From: Pantoea agglomerans
GTDB taxonomy: Bacteria > Pseudomonadota > Gammaproteobacteria > Enterobacterales > Enterobacteriaceae
Direction of reading: 5' to 3'
DNA: 64,000 nt
Assembly: GCF_021397715.1 (NCBI RefSeq)
Contig: NZ_CP090207.1
Location: 3,472,001-3,536,000 of the forward strand
Every line of letters starts with the position of its first letter. The first letter of the stretch is position 1. Below are positions 38,193-50,689 of this stretch, one piece after another. The notes below the pieces were generated by a model. It searched no databases. It saw nothing but the letters and a program-made list of their open reading frames with translations, and was not told the DNA's origin. A program made the position numbers and the translations under genes.

Positions 38193-39233
38193 TTAACGAT
38201 TAAAAACGCGGTTTTCCTGCTCGGCTACCCGAATAAAGGTCGTGCGTTTCGTCAGCTCTTTCAGACGCTCGGCACCTACATAGGTGCAGGCTGAACGCAG
38301 GCCGCCCAGAATATCACGCGCGGTTTCAGCCACCGGGCCGCGCAACGGCAACTTCACGGTTTTCCCTTCCGCTGCACGATACTCTGCCACACCACCGACA
38401 TGACGCTTCATTGCCGACTCTGAACTCATGCCATAAAACAGCATGAAACTTTCGCCATTTTCTTCGACGACTCGCCCTTCGCATTCATCGTGTGCGGCCA
38501 GCATTCCGCCCAGCATCACGAAATCAGCGCCGCCACCAAAGGCTTTGGCAATATCGCCCGGCACCGAACAACCGCCGTCGCTGACAATCTGACCGCTCAG
38601 GCCGTGCGCCGCATCAGCACACTCAATCACCGCTGAGAGCTGCGGATAACCCACGCCGGTCTTCACCCGTGTGGTACAGACCGATCCGGGTCCTATGCCC
38701 ACTTTGACAATATCGGCACCTGACAGAATCAGCTCTTCTACCATTTCTCCGGTCACCACATTTCCGGCACAGATCGTTTTGCCAGGAAAGGCTTCGCGGG
38801 CACGCTGCAGAAAATCGACAAAATGCTGGGAATAGCCGTTGGCAACGTCAATGCAGATAAACTGCAGTTTCTCTGACAGCGCCATAATGGCGTTCAGCTT
38901 AGTGAAATCAGCTTCAGAGGTACCGGTAGAGACCATTACCGAGTTCAAAACCGTCTCGGGCACGCGCTGAATGAAGGCACGCCAGTCATCTACGCTGTAA
39001 TGCTTATGTACCGCCGTCAGAATATTAAAGCTGGCCAGCGCTTCCGCCATCAGAAAGGTGCCGACGGTATCCATGTTAGCGGCAATCACCGGCACGCCGC
39101 TCCAGCTCAGGCCGGAGTGCTTAAAGGTAAAACTGCGCTCCAGCTCAACCTGTGAGCGGCTTTTCAACGTAGAACGTTTTGGCCGGATTAAGACGTCTTT
39201 AAAGCCCAGTTTCAAATCTTCTTCAATACGCAT
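38193..39233 (-). CDS. guaC: GMP reductase
   Basis: 346-residue TIM-barrel enzyme that reduces GMP to IMP with NADPH in purine salvage. Catalytic Cys186 lies in GPGSVCTTR; the nucleotide-binding loop [28 protein letters not shown] and flap-region [10 protein letters not shown] are typical of GuaC and distinguish it from IMP dehydrogenase, which would also carry CBS domains. No clear terminator is seen after its stop, where the heptamer repeats begin. Divergent from coaE. Confidence 0.97.
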   Translation of the reverse strand: MRIEEDLKLGFKDVLIRPKRSTLKSRSQVELERSFTFKHSGLSWSGVPVIAANMDTVGTFLMAEALASFNILTAVHKHYSVDDWRAFIQRVPETVLNSVMVSTGTSEADFTKLNAIMALSEKLQFICIDVANGYSQHFVDFLQRAREAFPGKTICAGNVVTGEMVEELILSGADIVKVGIGPGSVCTTRVKTGVGYPQLSAVIECADAAHGLSGQIVSDGGCSVPGDIAKAFGGGADFVMLGGMLAAHDECEGRVVEENGESFMLFYGMSSESAMKRHVGGVAEYRAAEGKTVKLPLRGPVAETARDILGGLRSACTYVGAERLKELTKRTTFIRVAEQENRVFNR

Positions 39234-39458
39234 CTGTTATGTCCTGGTGAGTGGCAACGAACCGCGGTCCGCGAAGCCAGCACGGCTCCAGTGACCTTAT
39301 GATACGCGCGTATCGTCCGGCGACAAGACTGCGAATTTCACTTTATTTACGCTACAATCCGTTAAATTTAGCTGAGCGTTATCGTTGTGATCTGGCGCGC
39401 ATTTTTGCCTTTGTGAACCAGACCTTTAACATGAACCTGTGTCCAAAAGAGAAGTCAG

Positions 39459-40076
39459 ATGGGAAATAGGCCCTATACCATAGCGCTGACAGGGGGAATC
39501 GGTAGCGGTAAAAGCTCGATTGCCCGGCAGTTTGCTGCGTTCGGGGTCAACATTATCGATGCTGACCTGATTGCACGGGAAGTCGTTGAGCCCGGAACGC
39601 CCGCGTTACAGGCGATAGAAGCGCGTTATGGCGCCGCTATCCTGACCGAACAGGGCAGCCTGGATCGTGCGCGGTTACGCGATATTATTTTTCAGACGCC
39701 GGAAGAGAAAAACTGGTTAAACGCCCTGCTGCATCCGCTGATTAACGCCCGCACCCAACAGCTGATCGCCGAAGCCACTTCGCCTTATGTGCTGTGGGTA
39801 GTGCCATTACTGGTAGAAAATCAGCTACAGCACCAGGCTGATCGGGTACTGGTGATTGATGTCGACGAAGCGACGCAGATCGCCCGCACCCGGCAGCGCG
39901 ACCAGATTTCACTTGCTCAGGCGCAACGTATTCTTGCGGCACAGGCCACGCGGCAGCAACGCCTCGCCTGTGCCGATGACATTATTGATAACAGTGGCGA
40001 GCCTGAAGACGCATTGCCACAGGTTGCCGAACTTCATCAGCGCTATCTCAGGCTGGCGGCAACGAAACAGGATTAA
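39459..40076 (+). CDS. coaE: Dephospho-CoA kinase
   Basis: 205-residue P-loop kinase for the last step of coenzyme A synthesis. Walker A GGIGSGKS at 12-19; the substrate-binding [13 protein letters not shown] and the lid region with RDQIS follow. The ATG at 39459 has only a weak AGAGAAG upstream. First gene of coaE-zapD-yacG, with 4 bp to zapD. Confidence 0.96.
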   Translation: MGNRPYTIALTGGIGSGKSSIARQFAAFGVNIIDADLIAREVVEPGTPALQAIEARYGAAILTEQGSLDRARLRDIIFQTPEEKNWLNALLHPLINARTQQLIAEATSPYVLWVVPLLVENQLQHQADRVLVIDVDEATQIARTRQRDQISLAQAQRILAAQATRQQRLACADDIIDNSGEPEDALPQVAELHQRYLRLAATKQD

Positions 40077-40080
40077 CACC

Positions 40081-40824
40081 ATGAGCACACCCGTTCTGTT
40101 TGAACATCCCCTGAATGAAAAAATGCGCACCTGGCTACGGGTTGAGTTTCTGATTAATCAGTTAGATGAGACCATCCCGCTGGATAAAACCGTCAACGCC
40201 CTGACCTTTTTTCGTCTGATCGGCGAACTGCTCGATATTTTTGAGCGCGGCGATATGCGCACCGAGTTACTGAAAGAGCTGGAGCGCCAGCAGCAGAAGC
40301 TCCGCGCCTGGGCGGATGTGCCCGGCGTGGATATGACGCTGGTCGATGCCCTGCGTGACAAGTTAAAAATGCAGGCAACCCAGCTGATGAATGCGCCACG
40401 GATGGGGCAGCAACTGCGTGAGGATCGCCTGATTGCGCTGGTGCGCCAGCGTCTGAGTATCCCAGGCGGCTGCTGTAGTTTTGATTTGCCTGGCCTGCAC
40501 ATCTGGCTGCACCTGCCGCAGGAAGCGCGCGATGCTCAGGTCGAGGCCTGGATGCAGACGCTGGTGCCGCTGCATCATGCGCTGGCGATGATCCTCGATC
40601 TGATCCGTCAGTCAGGCACATTTCGTACCCAGACCAGCCTGAATGGCTTTTATCAGGACAATGCTGAAGGTGCGGACCTGCTGCGCCTGCAGCTGTCGCT
40701 GGAGGATGCGCTCTATCCACAGGTCTCCGGACATAAAAGCCGTTATGCCATTCGTTTTATGCCGCTTGATAGTGAGCGTGGCGAGGTTCCGGCCCGACTC
40801 AATTTTCAACTGGCCTGTTGTTAG
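40081..40824 (+). CDS. zapD: Cell division protein ZapD
   Basis: 247 residues, same as E. coli ZapD (YacF), a cytoplasmic protein that cross-links FtsZ filaments through the FtsZ C-terminal tail. It begins [24 protein letters not shown] and contains the family block [20 protein letters not shown] lies 9 nt before the ATG. A longer reading frame from 39856 overlaps coaE and is not supported. It belongs functionally with FtsZ encoded later in the window. Confidence 0.96.
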   Translation: MSTPVLFEHPLNEKMRTWLRVEFLINQLDETIPLDKTVNALTFFRLIGELLDIFERGDMRTELLKELERQQQKLRAWADVPGVDMTLVDALRDKLKMQATQLMNAPRMGQQLREDRLIALVRQRLSIPGGCCSFDLPGLHIWLHLPQEARDAQVEAWMQTLVPLHHALAMILDLIRQSGTFRTQTSLNGFYQDNAEGADLLRLQLSLEDALYPQVSGHKSRYAIRFMPLDSERGEVPARLNFQLACC

Positions 40825-40832
40825 AGGTGAAT

Positions 40833-41030
40833 ATGCAGCAAGAAGTGATGACCGTCGCCTGTCCACAGTGCGGCAAAGATGTGATTTGGGATGAGCTCAG
40901 CCCGTGGCGGCCGTTTTGCAGCAAGCGCTGCCAGCTGATCGATTTAGGGGAATGGGCCGCTGAAGAGAAACGTATTCCCAGCAGCGGCGACCTGAATGAC
41001 AGCGATAACTGGAGTGAAGAGGACCATTAA
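40833..41030 (+). CDS. yacG: DNA gyrase inhibitor YacG, zinc-binding
   Basis: 65 residues with a four-cysteine zinc motif, CPQCG and CSKRC, and the conserved tail [20 protein letters not shown]. coli YacG binds GyrB and blocks DNA binding by gyrase; same length. The ATG at 40833 has GAGG 5 nt upstream, better than the TTG at 40818 that lies inside zapD. Third gene of the coaE operon; converges on mutT with 30 bp between stops. Confidence 0.95.
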   Translation: MQQEVMTVACPQCGKDVIWDELSPWRPFCSKRCQLIDLGEWAAEEKRIPSSGDLNDSDNWSEEDH

Positions 41031-41060
41031 TCGTCAGGTGGAGCCCACGGCTCCGCCCTG

Positions 41061-41456
41061 TCAGAGCTCGCCGGCGACCAGGCGAGCAATCAGTGGGTGA
41101 TTGGCCGGCGGAAACTCCTCGGCGACCAACGCCTGCTGATCAACCCAACGTTGCGGCTGCCCCTCTTTGCCCCACGGCTCGCCCTTCCAGCCTTCGACCA
41201 GGAAGAAGTGCAGCGTTACCCGTAAATCCTCATAACTGTGGTCAGCCTGTCCAATCGGATGCGCCTCGGTAACCTCGATGCCGGTCTCTTCATGCAACTC
41301 GCGAATCAGCCCCTGTTCAGCGCTCTCACCCGCTTCGATCTTGCCGCCGGGAAATTCCCATTTATTGGCCATATAGGAGGTTGCTGCGCGCTGAGCAAGG
41401 AAAATCTGTTTATCGGCATTGCGGATAATACCAACCGCGACCTGCAGGTGCTTCAT
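41061..41456 (-). CDS. mutT: 8-oxo-dGTP diphosphatase MutT
   Basis: 131-residue Nudix hydrolase that removes oxidised dGTP from the nucleotide pool and so prevents A:T to C:G mutations. The Nudix box is complete: Gly38, Glu44, Arg52, Glu53, Glu56, Glu57 and Gly59 in the segment GGKIEAGESAEQGLIRELHE and after. It lies downstream of secA in the same direction, separated by a terminator and about 385 bp, which is more than in E. coli as I remember it. Confidence 0.96.
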   Translation of the reverse strand: MKHLQVAVGIIRNADKQIFLAQRAATSYMANKWEFPGGKIEAGESAEQGLIRELHEETGIEVTEAHPIGQADHSYEDLRVTLHFFLVEGWKGEPWGKEGQPQRWVDQQALVAEEFPPANHPLIARLVAGEL

Positions 41457-41841
41457 GAAGAATATCCTGGTAATGTTGGATGAATGAAGGATGAGTGTAA
41501 AACAGGGTGTGACGGATGTTAATCGCTTTGGCCTGCCGCCCTCATCCGGCTCAACGCTGCGGCAATAAAAAAGGAGCCAGAGGCTAACGCTCGTCAGTTA
41601 AGCGACAGGTGATAACGCAGTCTGGTGCCGAGCCGGGGCTGGCGCGGTCCTCGCGCCGCTGCGCGGTGCCTTCACTTCATTTCTCTGCCTCACGGCCCGG
41701 CAGCAGCAGAGGTGCGCAGGCCCGCACTCCGGCACGCCTGCACAAAAAAAAGCTGCCACGTTTAACCGTGACAGCCTTTGCAAATCTAACCTTAACTGAT
41801 CAGCATTGAGCCAAAGGCTCCTTTTTCATCAGTGCTTAATC
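41457..41841. other. Intergenic region mutT-secA with hairpins and inverted repeats
   Basis: No gene is supported. TGCCGC (41534-41539) and GCGGCA (41559-41564) form a hairpin containing GCCGGATGAG on the minus strand, faintly REP-like. AAAAAAGGAGCC-AGA-GGCT (from about 41566) and AGCC-AAA-GGCTCCTTTTT (to about 41828) are inverted copies of each other bracketing about 260 GC-rich bp. The secA terminator lies inside at 41744-41776. Confidence 0.5.
41744..41776 (-). terminator. Rho-independent terminator of secA
   Basis: GCTGCCACG (41752-41760) pairs with CGTGACAGC (41767-41775) with one mismatch; on the minus strand it is followed by eight T. It is about 65 nt after the secA stop. Confidence 0.9.
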
Positions 41842-44547
<2,706 letters not shown>

Positions 44548-44621
44548 AGTAAATATATTCTCAATTCAGCCGGAGCATTCCGGCCTGCAAAATCTAAACA
44601 GAGTGAATAAAACCAAAAATA

Positions 44622-45128
44622 TTAGCAGAACAATCGGGCGGGTCCGGCGCGAATACCATGCACGCGGGCATGCCATTCAACCCATGAGCGGGTTGGCGCG
44701 GTAAACAGAGGCGGCGTTGAGAGCGTCTGCGGCGCAGCGCGCAGCGCAGAGTGAGATGTCAGTAAATCATGCAGCGAATCGATCAACGCCAGCTTTTGAG
44801 CCGCCAGCGGCAACGTCTGCTGTTCCGCCTGCGCCTGGGGCGTGAGCGTGAAAGAGAGGTGGCGAATAACAGTGCGGATGGCGTGCTGGTGCCAGTAGTC
44901 GACATTGAAACTGGGACGGCGTGCCGCTTCCTGAAGGCGAATCAGGTGATCAAAGCGCGCGGCGTTACCCATAAACAGGCTACTGGCTGGCGATTCAGAC
45001 GAGGTATTGAGTTCAGAACTTTGCGCGCAGGCAGGTAAGCCGAGACTGGCCGCGACCATCCCTAACAGGAGATGAGGCCAGAAATAGCGTCTACCTAATT
45101 GTCGCCAGCGCAGAAGAATTCCGATCAC
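44622..45128 (-). CDS. secM: Secretion monitor SecM with a variant arrest sequence
   Basis: About 168 residues. N-terminal signal sequence (RRYFWPHLLLGMVAASLGLPACA) and the conserved VDYWHQHAIRTVIRHLSFTL block identify SecM. The C-terminal arrest peptide ends in GIRAGPARLFC; the GIRAGP core and the Trp six residues before it are kept, but the Phe and Ile of the E. coli F-x4-WI-x4-GIRAGP pattern are Arg and His here (RSWVEWHARVHGIRAGP). It should stall ribosomes until pulled by the secretion machinery, exposing the secA ribosome site. I prefer the GTG at 45128, which aligns with the K-12 start; an ATG at 45146 is the alternative. Confidence 0.93.
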   Translation of the reverse strand: MIGILLRWRQLGRRYFWPHLLLGMVAASLGLPACAQSSELNTSSESPASSLFMGNAARFDHLIRLQEAARRPSFNVDYWHQHAIRTVIRHLSFTLTPQAQAEQQTLPLAAQKLALIDSLHDLLTSHSALRAAPQTLSTPPLFTAPTRSWVEWHARVHGIRAGPARLFC

Positions 45129-45146
45129 AACCTTTCCATCGCGCAT

Positions 45147-45357
45147 GCTCTGTTGCGCTTCCGTTTTTGTTCGTCCGCCGCGAGCCGCAGCGGTATTCAG
45201 CCTGTAAAAGCGCCAGAGATAGTATCACTAATGTGGGGCATCCACACCTGGGATTAAAGTGGCGGTGCGAGAAATCGCGCGCGATTGTACATCAATTCAG
45301 CAAATAAAGCGGTGTGATGCGAGCCGTGTCGCAATAGCCGGGAACGGGAATGAAGGC
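45147..45357. other. lpxC-secM intergenic region
   Basis: No gene seen. On the minus strand TGATACTAT (around 45220) resembles an extended -10 element for a secM-secA promoter, without a clear -35. A GC-alternating palindromic stretch (CGCGCGCGAT) lies near 45278-45288. Confidence 0.4.
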
Positions 45358-45414
45358 AATAAAAAAACGGCTGGCGCCGCTGACCGGAGAGGGTGTCAGC
45401 ATAACCAGCCGTTT
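45358..45414 (-). terminator. Rho-independent terminator of lpxC, end of the dcw cluster
   Basis: AACGGCTGG (45366-45374) pairs with CCAGCCGTT (45405-45413); inside lies a second small stem (CTGAC/GTCAG). On the minus strand the stem is followed by seven T and ATT. It begins 15 nt after the lpxC stop. Confidence 0.9.
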
Positions 45415-45429
45415 CACGTTCTGAGGTAA

Positions 45430-46347
45430 TTAAGCCAGAACCAGATTCGGTGCTTTGAATGCCAGCGGCAGTTCAGCTTCGTCTTCGAAGGTTGCCCATT
45501 CCCAGGCTTCCTGCTTAGCCAGAACCGCTTGCAGCAGCTTGTTGTTCAGTGCGTGGCCCGATTTGAACGCAGTAAATGCGCCAATGATGTTATGACCACA
45601 CATAAACAGGTCGCCGATAGCGTCCAGCATTTTGTGACGGACAAACTCGTCTTCAAAACGCAGGCCTTCTTCATTCAGTACGCGGAAATCATCCAGACCT
45701 ATCGCACAATCTAAGCTACCGCCCAGGCACAGGCCTTTAGACTGCAGATATTCGATTTCACGCATAAAGCCAAATGTACGCGCCCGGCTGATTTGACGAA
45801 CAAAGGCGTCAGCAGAGAAGTTCATCGCATAACGCTGCGAGCTGGAATCGATCGCCGGGTGTTTGAAGTCGATGGTGAAGTCGAGCGAGAAACCGTTGTA
45901 CGGTTTGATCTCGGCCCATTTGTCACCCTCTTCCACACGCACGGTCTGCTTAACGCGCACAAATTTCTTCGCGCTGTTGAGCTGCTCGATACCCGCATCC
46001 ATCAGCAGATAGATAAACGGTGCTGCGCTGCCATCCATGATCGGGATTTCCGGTGCATCGACTTCAACAATAATGTTATCGATACCCAGACCCGCCAGGG
46101 CGGCATTAAGGTGTTCGACCGTTGAAATACGCACGCCTTCATCATTCACCAGGCAGGTACTCAGCATGGTGTCGCGCACGTATTTTGCATCAGCCGGAAA
46201 ATCTACCGGTGGATTCAAGTCGGTGCGACGATAGATGACCCCGGTATTAGCCGACGCAGGGCGTAATGTCAGGGTGACTTTCTTGCCGGTATGCAAACCG
46301 ACGCCAGTCGCCTGAACAATACGTTTTAGTGTCCTTTGTTTGATCAT
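45430..46347 (-). CDS. lpxC: UDP-3-O-acyl-N-acetylglucosamine deacetylase LpxC
   Basis: 305 residues as in E. coli. Zinc deacetylase for the committed step of lipid A synthesis in the cytoplasm. Zinc ligand His79 ([11 protein letters not shown]) and the later [15 protein letters not shown] motif with the other ligands and catalytic His are present. The ATG at 46347 gives [12 protein letters not shown]; its ribosome site is weak. The C-terminal tail [13 protein letters not shown] is the FtsH-degradation-type tail of enteric LpxC. Last gene of the dcw cluster. Confidence 0.98.
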   Translation of the reverse strand: MIKQRTLKRIVQATGVGLHTGKKVTLTLRPASANTGVIYRRTDLNPPVDFPADAKYVRDTMLSTCLVNDEGVRISTVEHLNAALAGLGIDNIIVEVDAPEIPIMDGSAAPFIYLLMDAGIEQLNSAKKFVRVKQTVRVEEGDKWAEIKPYNGFSLDFTIDFKHPAIDSSSQRYAMNFSADAFVRQISRARTFGFMREIEYLQSKGLCLGGSLDCAIGLDDFRVLNEEGLRFEDEFVRHKMLDAIGDLFMCGHNIIGAFTAFKSGHALNNKLLQAVLAKQEAWEWATFEDEAELPLAFKAPNLVLA

Positions 46348-46448
46348 CGTATTATCTCGCAATATTACCTTTCCGACCGCCAGTATACTTTACCAGCGGG
46401 CAGACACTTTAGCACAAAGAGCGGAGAAACCCAATTATAGGGTTAATC

Positions 46449-47603
46449 CTAGTCGGCCTGCTTACGCAAAAATGCCGGAATATCAAGGTAGTCTGGCTCT
46501 TTGTTCGATTGCGCAGCCTGGTCGTTAACCACTTTGGCCGCCGGTTTCTGCTCCTGCGGCAGCGGTGACATACCGTGCTGCTGATAGCGATGATCCATCA
46601 CTGGCTGGCTGGCAGGCTTGTTAGTCACCAGCGTAATTTCTGGACGTTTGTCCATGCCGATACCGGTTGCCACCACGGTGACGCGCAGTTCGTCGTTCAT
46701 TTCCGGATCGAGTGAGGTACCGATTACAACGGTCGCGTTGTCAGAAGCGAAGGCGCGGATAGTGTTACCCACGGTTTCGAACTCATCCAGACGCAGGTCG
46801 AAACCAGCCGTAATGTTGACCAGCACGCCGCGCGCGCCAGAGAGGTCGATATCTTCCAGCAGTGGGCTGGAGATCGCCATTTCAGCCGCTTCTTCCGCAC
46901 GGTCTTCGCCACAGGCAACGCCTGAACCCATCATCGCGTAGCCCATTTCGGACATCACGGTGCGCACGTCAGCGAAGTCGACGTTCATCAGACCCGGACG
47001 GGTAATCAGTTCGGCAATACCCTGAACCGCACCTTTCAGCACGTCGTTAGCCGCGCCAAAAGCATCCAGCAGAGAGATACCACGACCCAGAACTTTCAGC
47101 AGCTTGTCGTTTGGAATAGTAATCAGTGAATCGACATGCTTAGAGAGTTCCGCGATCCCCTGCTCGGCAAACGCCATGCGCTTTTTGCCTTCGAAGTTGA
47201 ACGGCTTGGTGACAACAGCAACGGTCAGGATACCGAGATCCTTCGCCACTTCCGCCACCACAGGTGCTGCACCGGTACCGGTACCGCCGCCCATGCCCGC
47301 TGCGATAAACACCATGTCTGCCCCTTCCAGCGCAGAACGCAGTGCTTCGCGATCTTCTTCTGCAGAGTTACGGCCGACTTCCGGGTTCGCACCCGCACCC
47401 AGACCTTTGGTAATGTTATTACCGATCTGAATCGTCTGGCCGACAGCTGTTTTACGCAGCGCTTGCGCGTCGGTATTCACAGCGAAGAATTCTACACCTT
47501 CGATACGCTCGCGTACCATGTGCTCTACGGCGTTACCGCCGCCACCGCCGACGCCGATGACTTTAATCACCGCGTCATTGGTTAATTCCATAGGTTCAAA
47601 CAT
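46449..47603 (-). CDS. ftsZ: Cell division GTPase FtsZ
   Basis: 384-residue tubulin homologue that forms the Z-ring at midcell. The GTP signature GGGTGTG is at 105-111, the N-terminal phosphate loop [13 protein letters not shown] at 17-29, and the T7 synergy loop contains NVDFADV. A variable linker leads to the conserved C-terminal peptide [14 protein letters not shown], which binds FtsA, ZipA and ZapD. It follows ftsA by 71 bp and precedes lpxC by about 100 bp; promoters for ftsZ are expected inside upstream genes. Confidence 0.99.
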   Translation of the reverse strand: MFEPMELTNDAVIKVIGVGGGGGNAVEHMVRERIEGVEFFAVNTDAQALRKTAVGQTIQIGNNITKGLGAGANPEVGRNSAEEDREALRSALEGADMVFIAAGMGGGTGTGAAPVVAEVAKDLGILTVAVVTKPFNFEGKKRMAFAEQGIAELSKHVDSLITIPNDKLLKVLGRGISLLDAFGAANDVLKGAVQGIAELITRPGLMNVDFADVRTVMSEMGYAMMGSGVACGEDRAEEAAEMAISSPLLEDIDLSGARGVLVNITAGFDLRLDEFETVGNTIRAFASDNATVVIGTSLDPEMNDELRVTVVATGIGMDKRPEITLVTNKPASQPVMDHRYQQHGMSPLPQEQKPAAKVVNDQAAQSNKEPDYLDIPAFLRKQAD

Positions 47604-47674
47604 GATTTCTCTCCGTTATGTGCCTGTCGCCTGGAGATCACTAAAGAAAACAGCATGATCCCCTTTCACAAAAA

Positions 47675-48931
47675 TTAAAACTCTTTTTTCAACCAACTAT
47701 TGATGCGCTTGAACCAGTTGCCTACAGAGACCCGTTTTTCGGTCTCGGCATCGCCGTTCATGTGCGACTCTTTGCCGTAATGCAACAGTCCCACCGCGGT
47801 GGAGTAGTATGACTCCTGCGCATAGTCAGTTAAGCCGGTAATATTCAGCGGTTGTCCAATGCGCACCTGCGTATGGAATACGCGTTGCGCACAGGCCGCC
47901 AGTCCTTCAATTTGCGCCGCACCGCCGGTCAGGACTATGCCCGCGGCCAGGTGGTGCTTCACGCCCTGCTGACGCAGTTGTTCCTGTAACTGCAGAATCT
48001 CGTCATTGACCAGATTCAAAAGCTCGGTATAACGCGGCTCAATCACTTCGGCCAGCGTCTGACGTTGCAGGCTGCGCGGTGGACGTCCACCGACGCTTGG
48101 CACCTCAACGTTTTCATCTTTGCCGACAATCGATCCCAGCGCGCAACCGTGACGCACTTTGATCGCTTCTGCATCGGTCGGCGGTGTGCCAAAGGCATAG
48201 GCGATGTCGCTGGTGACCACGTTGCCTGCATAAGGAATAACCTTAGTGTGCCGTAAAGCGCCGCCGGTATATACGGCAATGTCCATTGTACCGCCACCGA
48301 TGTCGACAACACAGACACCCAGCTCACGTTCGTCTTCGGTCAGGACCGCAAAACTGGACGCCAGGCCGGCAAAAATCAGTTGGTCAACTTTCAGGCCACA
48401 ACGTTCAACGGCTTTTACAATATTTTTCGCCATATCGTTGTGGCAGGTGATCAGGTGCACTTTTGCCTGCATGCGCACGCCGGACAGTCCGACCGGGTTT
48501 TTGATCCCTTCCTGATAATCGATGGCGTATTCCTGAGGAATAACATGCAGGATGCGATGCTCGTCACGCACACGCACCGACTTAGCGGTATGCACTACGT
48601 TCTCCACATCATCCTGAGTCACTTCCTCTTCGGAAATCGGAACCATCCCGATTTCGTTCTGACAACTAATATGTTTGCCCGATAACGCAAGGTAGACGGA
48701 GGAAATCTGGCAGTCCGCCATCAGCTCAGCCTGATCGATGGCGCGCTGAACGCATTTCACCACCGACTCAAGGTCATTCACGCCACCTTTATCCATACCG
48801 CGGGACGGGCAGCTGCCCACCCCAATAATGTTGACCATACCATCGGGCAGAATTTCCCCAACCAGGGCGGCAACCTTCGCGGTGCCAATTTCGAGTCCAA
48901 CTACCAGTTTTCTGTCCGTTGCCTTGATCAT
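47675..48931 (-). CDS. ftsA: Cell division protein FtsA
   Basis: 418-residue actin-fold ATPase that tethers FtsZ to the membrane. It begins [23 protein letters not shown] (phosphate-1 motif), contains [14 protein letters not shown] (phosphate-2), and ends in an amphipathic membrane helix [13 protein letters not shown]. Start codon overlaps the ftsQ stop by 4 bp, as expected for coupled translation. Confidence 0.98.
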   Translation of the reverse strand: MIKATDRKLVVGLEIGTAKVAALVGEILPDGMVNIIGVGSCPSRGMDKGGVNDLESVVKCVQRAIDQAELMADCQISSVYLALSGKHISCQNEIGMVPISEEEVTQDDVENVVHTAKSVRVRDEHRILHVIPQEYAIDYQEGIKNPVGLSGVRMQAKVHLITCHNDMAKNIVKAVERCGLKVDQLIFAGLASSFAVLTEDERELGVCVVDIGGGTMDIAVYTGGALRHTKVIPYAGNVVTSDIAYAFGTPPTDAEAIKVRHGCALGSIVGKDENVEVPSVGGRPPRSLQRQTLAEVIEPRYTELLNLVNDEILQLQEQLRQQGVKHHLAAGIVLTGGAAQIEGLAACAQRVFHTQVRIGQPLNITGLTDYAQESYYSTAVGLLHYGKESHMNGDAETEKRVSVGNWFKRINSWLKKEF

Positions 48932-49767
48932 TGTTGTTTAGCCTGTGCCTGGTTCTGTTGCTGATTACTGTCCTGTGGCTCCATCACGACCGGCGTCCAG
49001 CCAACAGAGGCGCCCGAGTCGTATCGTAAATCCACGTAGCTGATACGTTTGCTCTCGTTCTGACCTTGCTGTTGCAGCACCGGGTAGAGCTCAATAAAGC
49101 GGTTCAGGCGCTTCATGGTGTCGCTGCGCCCCAGTTCGATGCGCACATCGTCGCTGGTGACCAGCTGCCATGAACGCCGGGCCGTCATCGACGCGACCTT
49201 CAGGGTAAACTTTCTCGCCTTCAGGACATCGTCCATGCTGTGAAAACCCGCCAGCACCTCTTTCTCGCTGCCTTCCGGCCCATACAGCATCGGCAGAGTC
49301 TCCTTGCCGATATGGTTGGCCGGCACGCTGAAGGAGACGCCATCCGCGTCTACCATGTGCAGATCGTTCCAGCGCGCCACCGGCGTATACTCCACCAGAT
49401 GTATCTTCAGTTCGTCCGGCCACTGTTTACGCACGCTGACCTGCTTAATCCACGGCAGCCGCTCGATCTGCTGCTGCAGAATATCCACATCCTGCGACAT
49501 AAAGGTGCCCGGCGCGCCAAGTGACAAAATCGCCTGGCGGATGTCATCGTGGGTGGTGTAATGGGTTTGTCCCGTCACCACCAGTTTCGACAACGGCAGC
49601 CGCGATGCATCGTTCATCCACTTCAGCACCACCAGCCCGCCAGAAATCATAATCCCGATTACGATCAGCAAAAAAACGATGCCGAACAGTCGGGCTCCGT
49701 TACTGCGCCCGGTGCGTATACGCTCCTGCGGTTCACGGTTTCGAACTCTCATCGCCGCCTGTGACAT
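48928..49767 (-). CDS. ftsQ: Cell division protein FtsQ
   Basis: 279-residue bitopic membrane protein: short cytoplasmic N-terminus, one transmembrane helix (about 25-47), a periplasmic POTRA domain (from [22 protein letters not shown]), and the beta domain that binds FtsB and FtsL. It ends in a Gln-rich tail. The ATG at 49767 matches the E. coli start MSQAA and lies 1 bp after the ddlB stop; upstream in-frame ATG not needed. Confidence 0.97.
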   Translation of the reverse strand: MSQAAMRVRNREPQERIRTGRSNGARLFGIVFLLIVIGIMISGGLVVLKWMNDASRLPLSKLVVTGQTHYTTHDDIRQAILSLGAPGTFMSQDVDILQQQIERLPWIKQVSVRKQWPDELKIHLVEYTPVARWNDLHMVDADGVSFSVPANHIGKETLPMLYGPEGSEKEVLAGFHSMDDVLKARKFTLKVASMTARRSWQLVTSDDVRIELGRSDTMKRLNRFIELYPVLQQQGQNESKRISYVDLRYDSGASVGWTPVVMEPQDSNQQQNQAQAKQQ

Positions 49768-49768
49768 A

Positions 49769-50689
49769 TCAGTCGGCCAACTCCAGAATATGGGCAACCA
49801 GCTGCGCGAAGCTCATTCCGGCCTGTTTCGCTGCCATCGGCACCAGGCTGTGGCTGGTCATTCCCGGTGAGGTATTAGCTTCCAGCAACTGGAAGTTGCC
49901 TGCACCGTCGGCCATCACATCCACCCTGCCCCAGCCGCGACAACCCAGCGCATGCCAGGCTGCCAGTACCAGCTGCTGCAATTCCGCTTCACGCGCCGGG
50001 CTCAGATCGGCCGGACAGACGTACTGAGTATCGTCAGAAATATATTTTGCTTCATAGTCATAGAACTCGCTGGCGCTCTTTATTTCAATCGACGGCAGGA
50101 TGCGATCGCCGACAATCGCCACCGTGTACTCCGCACCGCTGAGAAACGCTTCAACCAGCACGTTATCGTCGTGTTGAAACGCCGTCGCCAGCGCGTCAGG
50201 CAAATCACTCAGCGTGTTGACCCGGCTGATCCCGACGCTGGAGCCTTCACAGGCGGGCTTGACGAATAAGGGCAGACCCAGCGCCGCGATGGCGGCATCG
50301 GTCGTGGTATCCAGTCCGGCATCGAACTGCTGGCGCGTGAGCCAGACAAACTGACCCGACGGCAAGCCGCGTCCCTGCCACAGCAGTTTGGTGCGGAGCT
50401 TGTCCATGGTCACTGCGGATGCCATCACGCCGCTGCCGGTATAGGGCAGTTGCAGGAACTCCAGCACCGCCTGCAGCGTGCCATCTTCGCCGCCGCGGCC
50501 ATGCAGGGCGATAAAGGCTTTGGTAAAGCCCAGCTCTTTTAGTGTCAGCACTGACACATCGCGGGTGTCGACGGCGTGCGCATCAATACCGCTTTCACGC
50601 AGTCCGGCCAGTACAGCCTGACCCGACATCAGTGAAACCTCGCGCTCGGCGGATGTACCGCCCATCAATACGGCGACTTTGTCAGCCAT
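49769..50689 (-). CDS. ddlB: D-alanine--D-alanine ligase B
   Basis: 306-residue ATP-grasp enzyme joining two D-alanines for the peptidoglycan stem. Signature [11 protein letters not shown] near residue 63, ATP-grasp region [15 protein letters not shown], and [17 protein letters not shown] at the C-terminus. The ATG at 50689 has GGAGG upstream and overlaps the murC stop by 8 bp; the longer frame to 50767 runs into murC and is not supported. Confidence 0.97.
   Translation of the reverse strand: MADKVAVLMGGTSAEREVSLMSGQAVLAGLRESGIDAHAVDTRDVSVLTLKELGFTKAFIALHGRGGEDGTLQAVLEFLQLPYTGSGVMASAVTMDKLRTKLLWQGRGLPSGQFVWLTRQQFDAGLDTTTDAAIAALGLPLFVKPACEGSSVGISRVNTLSDLPDALATAFQHDDNVLVEAFLSGAEYTVAIVGDRILPSIEIKSASEFYDYEAKYISDDTQYVCPADLSPAREAELQQLVLAAWHALGCRGWGRVDVMADGAGNFQLLEANTSPGMTSHSLVPMAAKQAGMSFAQLVAHILELAD

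Noticed and set aside
41534-41564. REP element downstream of secA
   Set aside because: Only a 6-bp stem and a short GCCGGATGAG match; too little to call a REP without other genomic copies.
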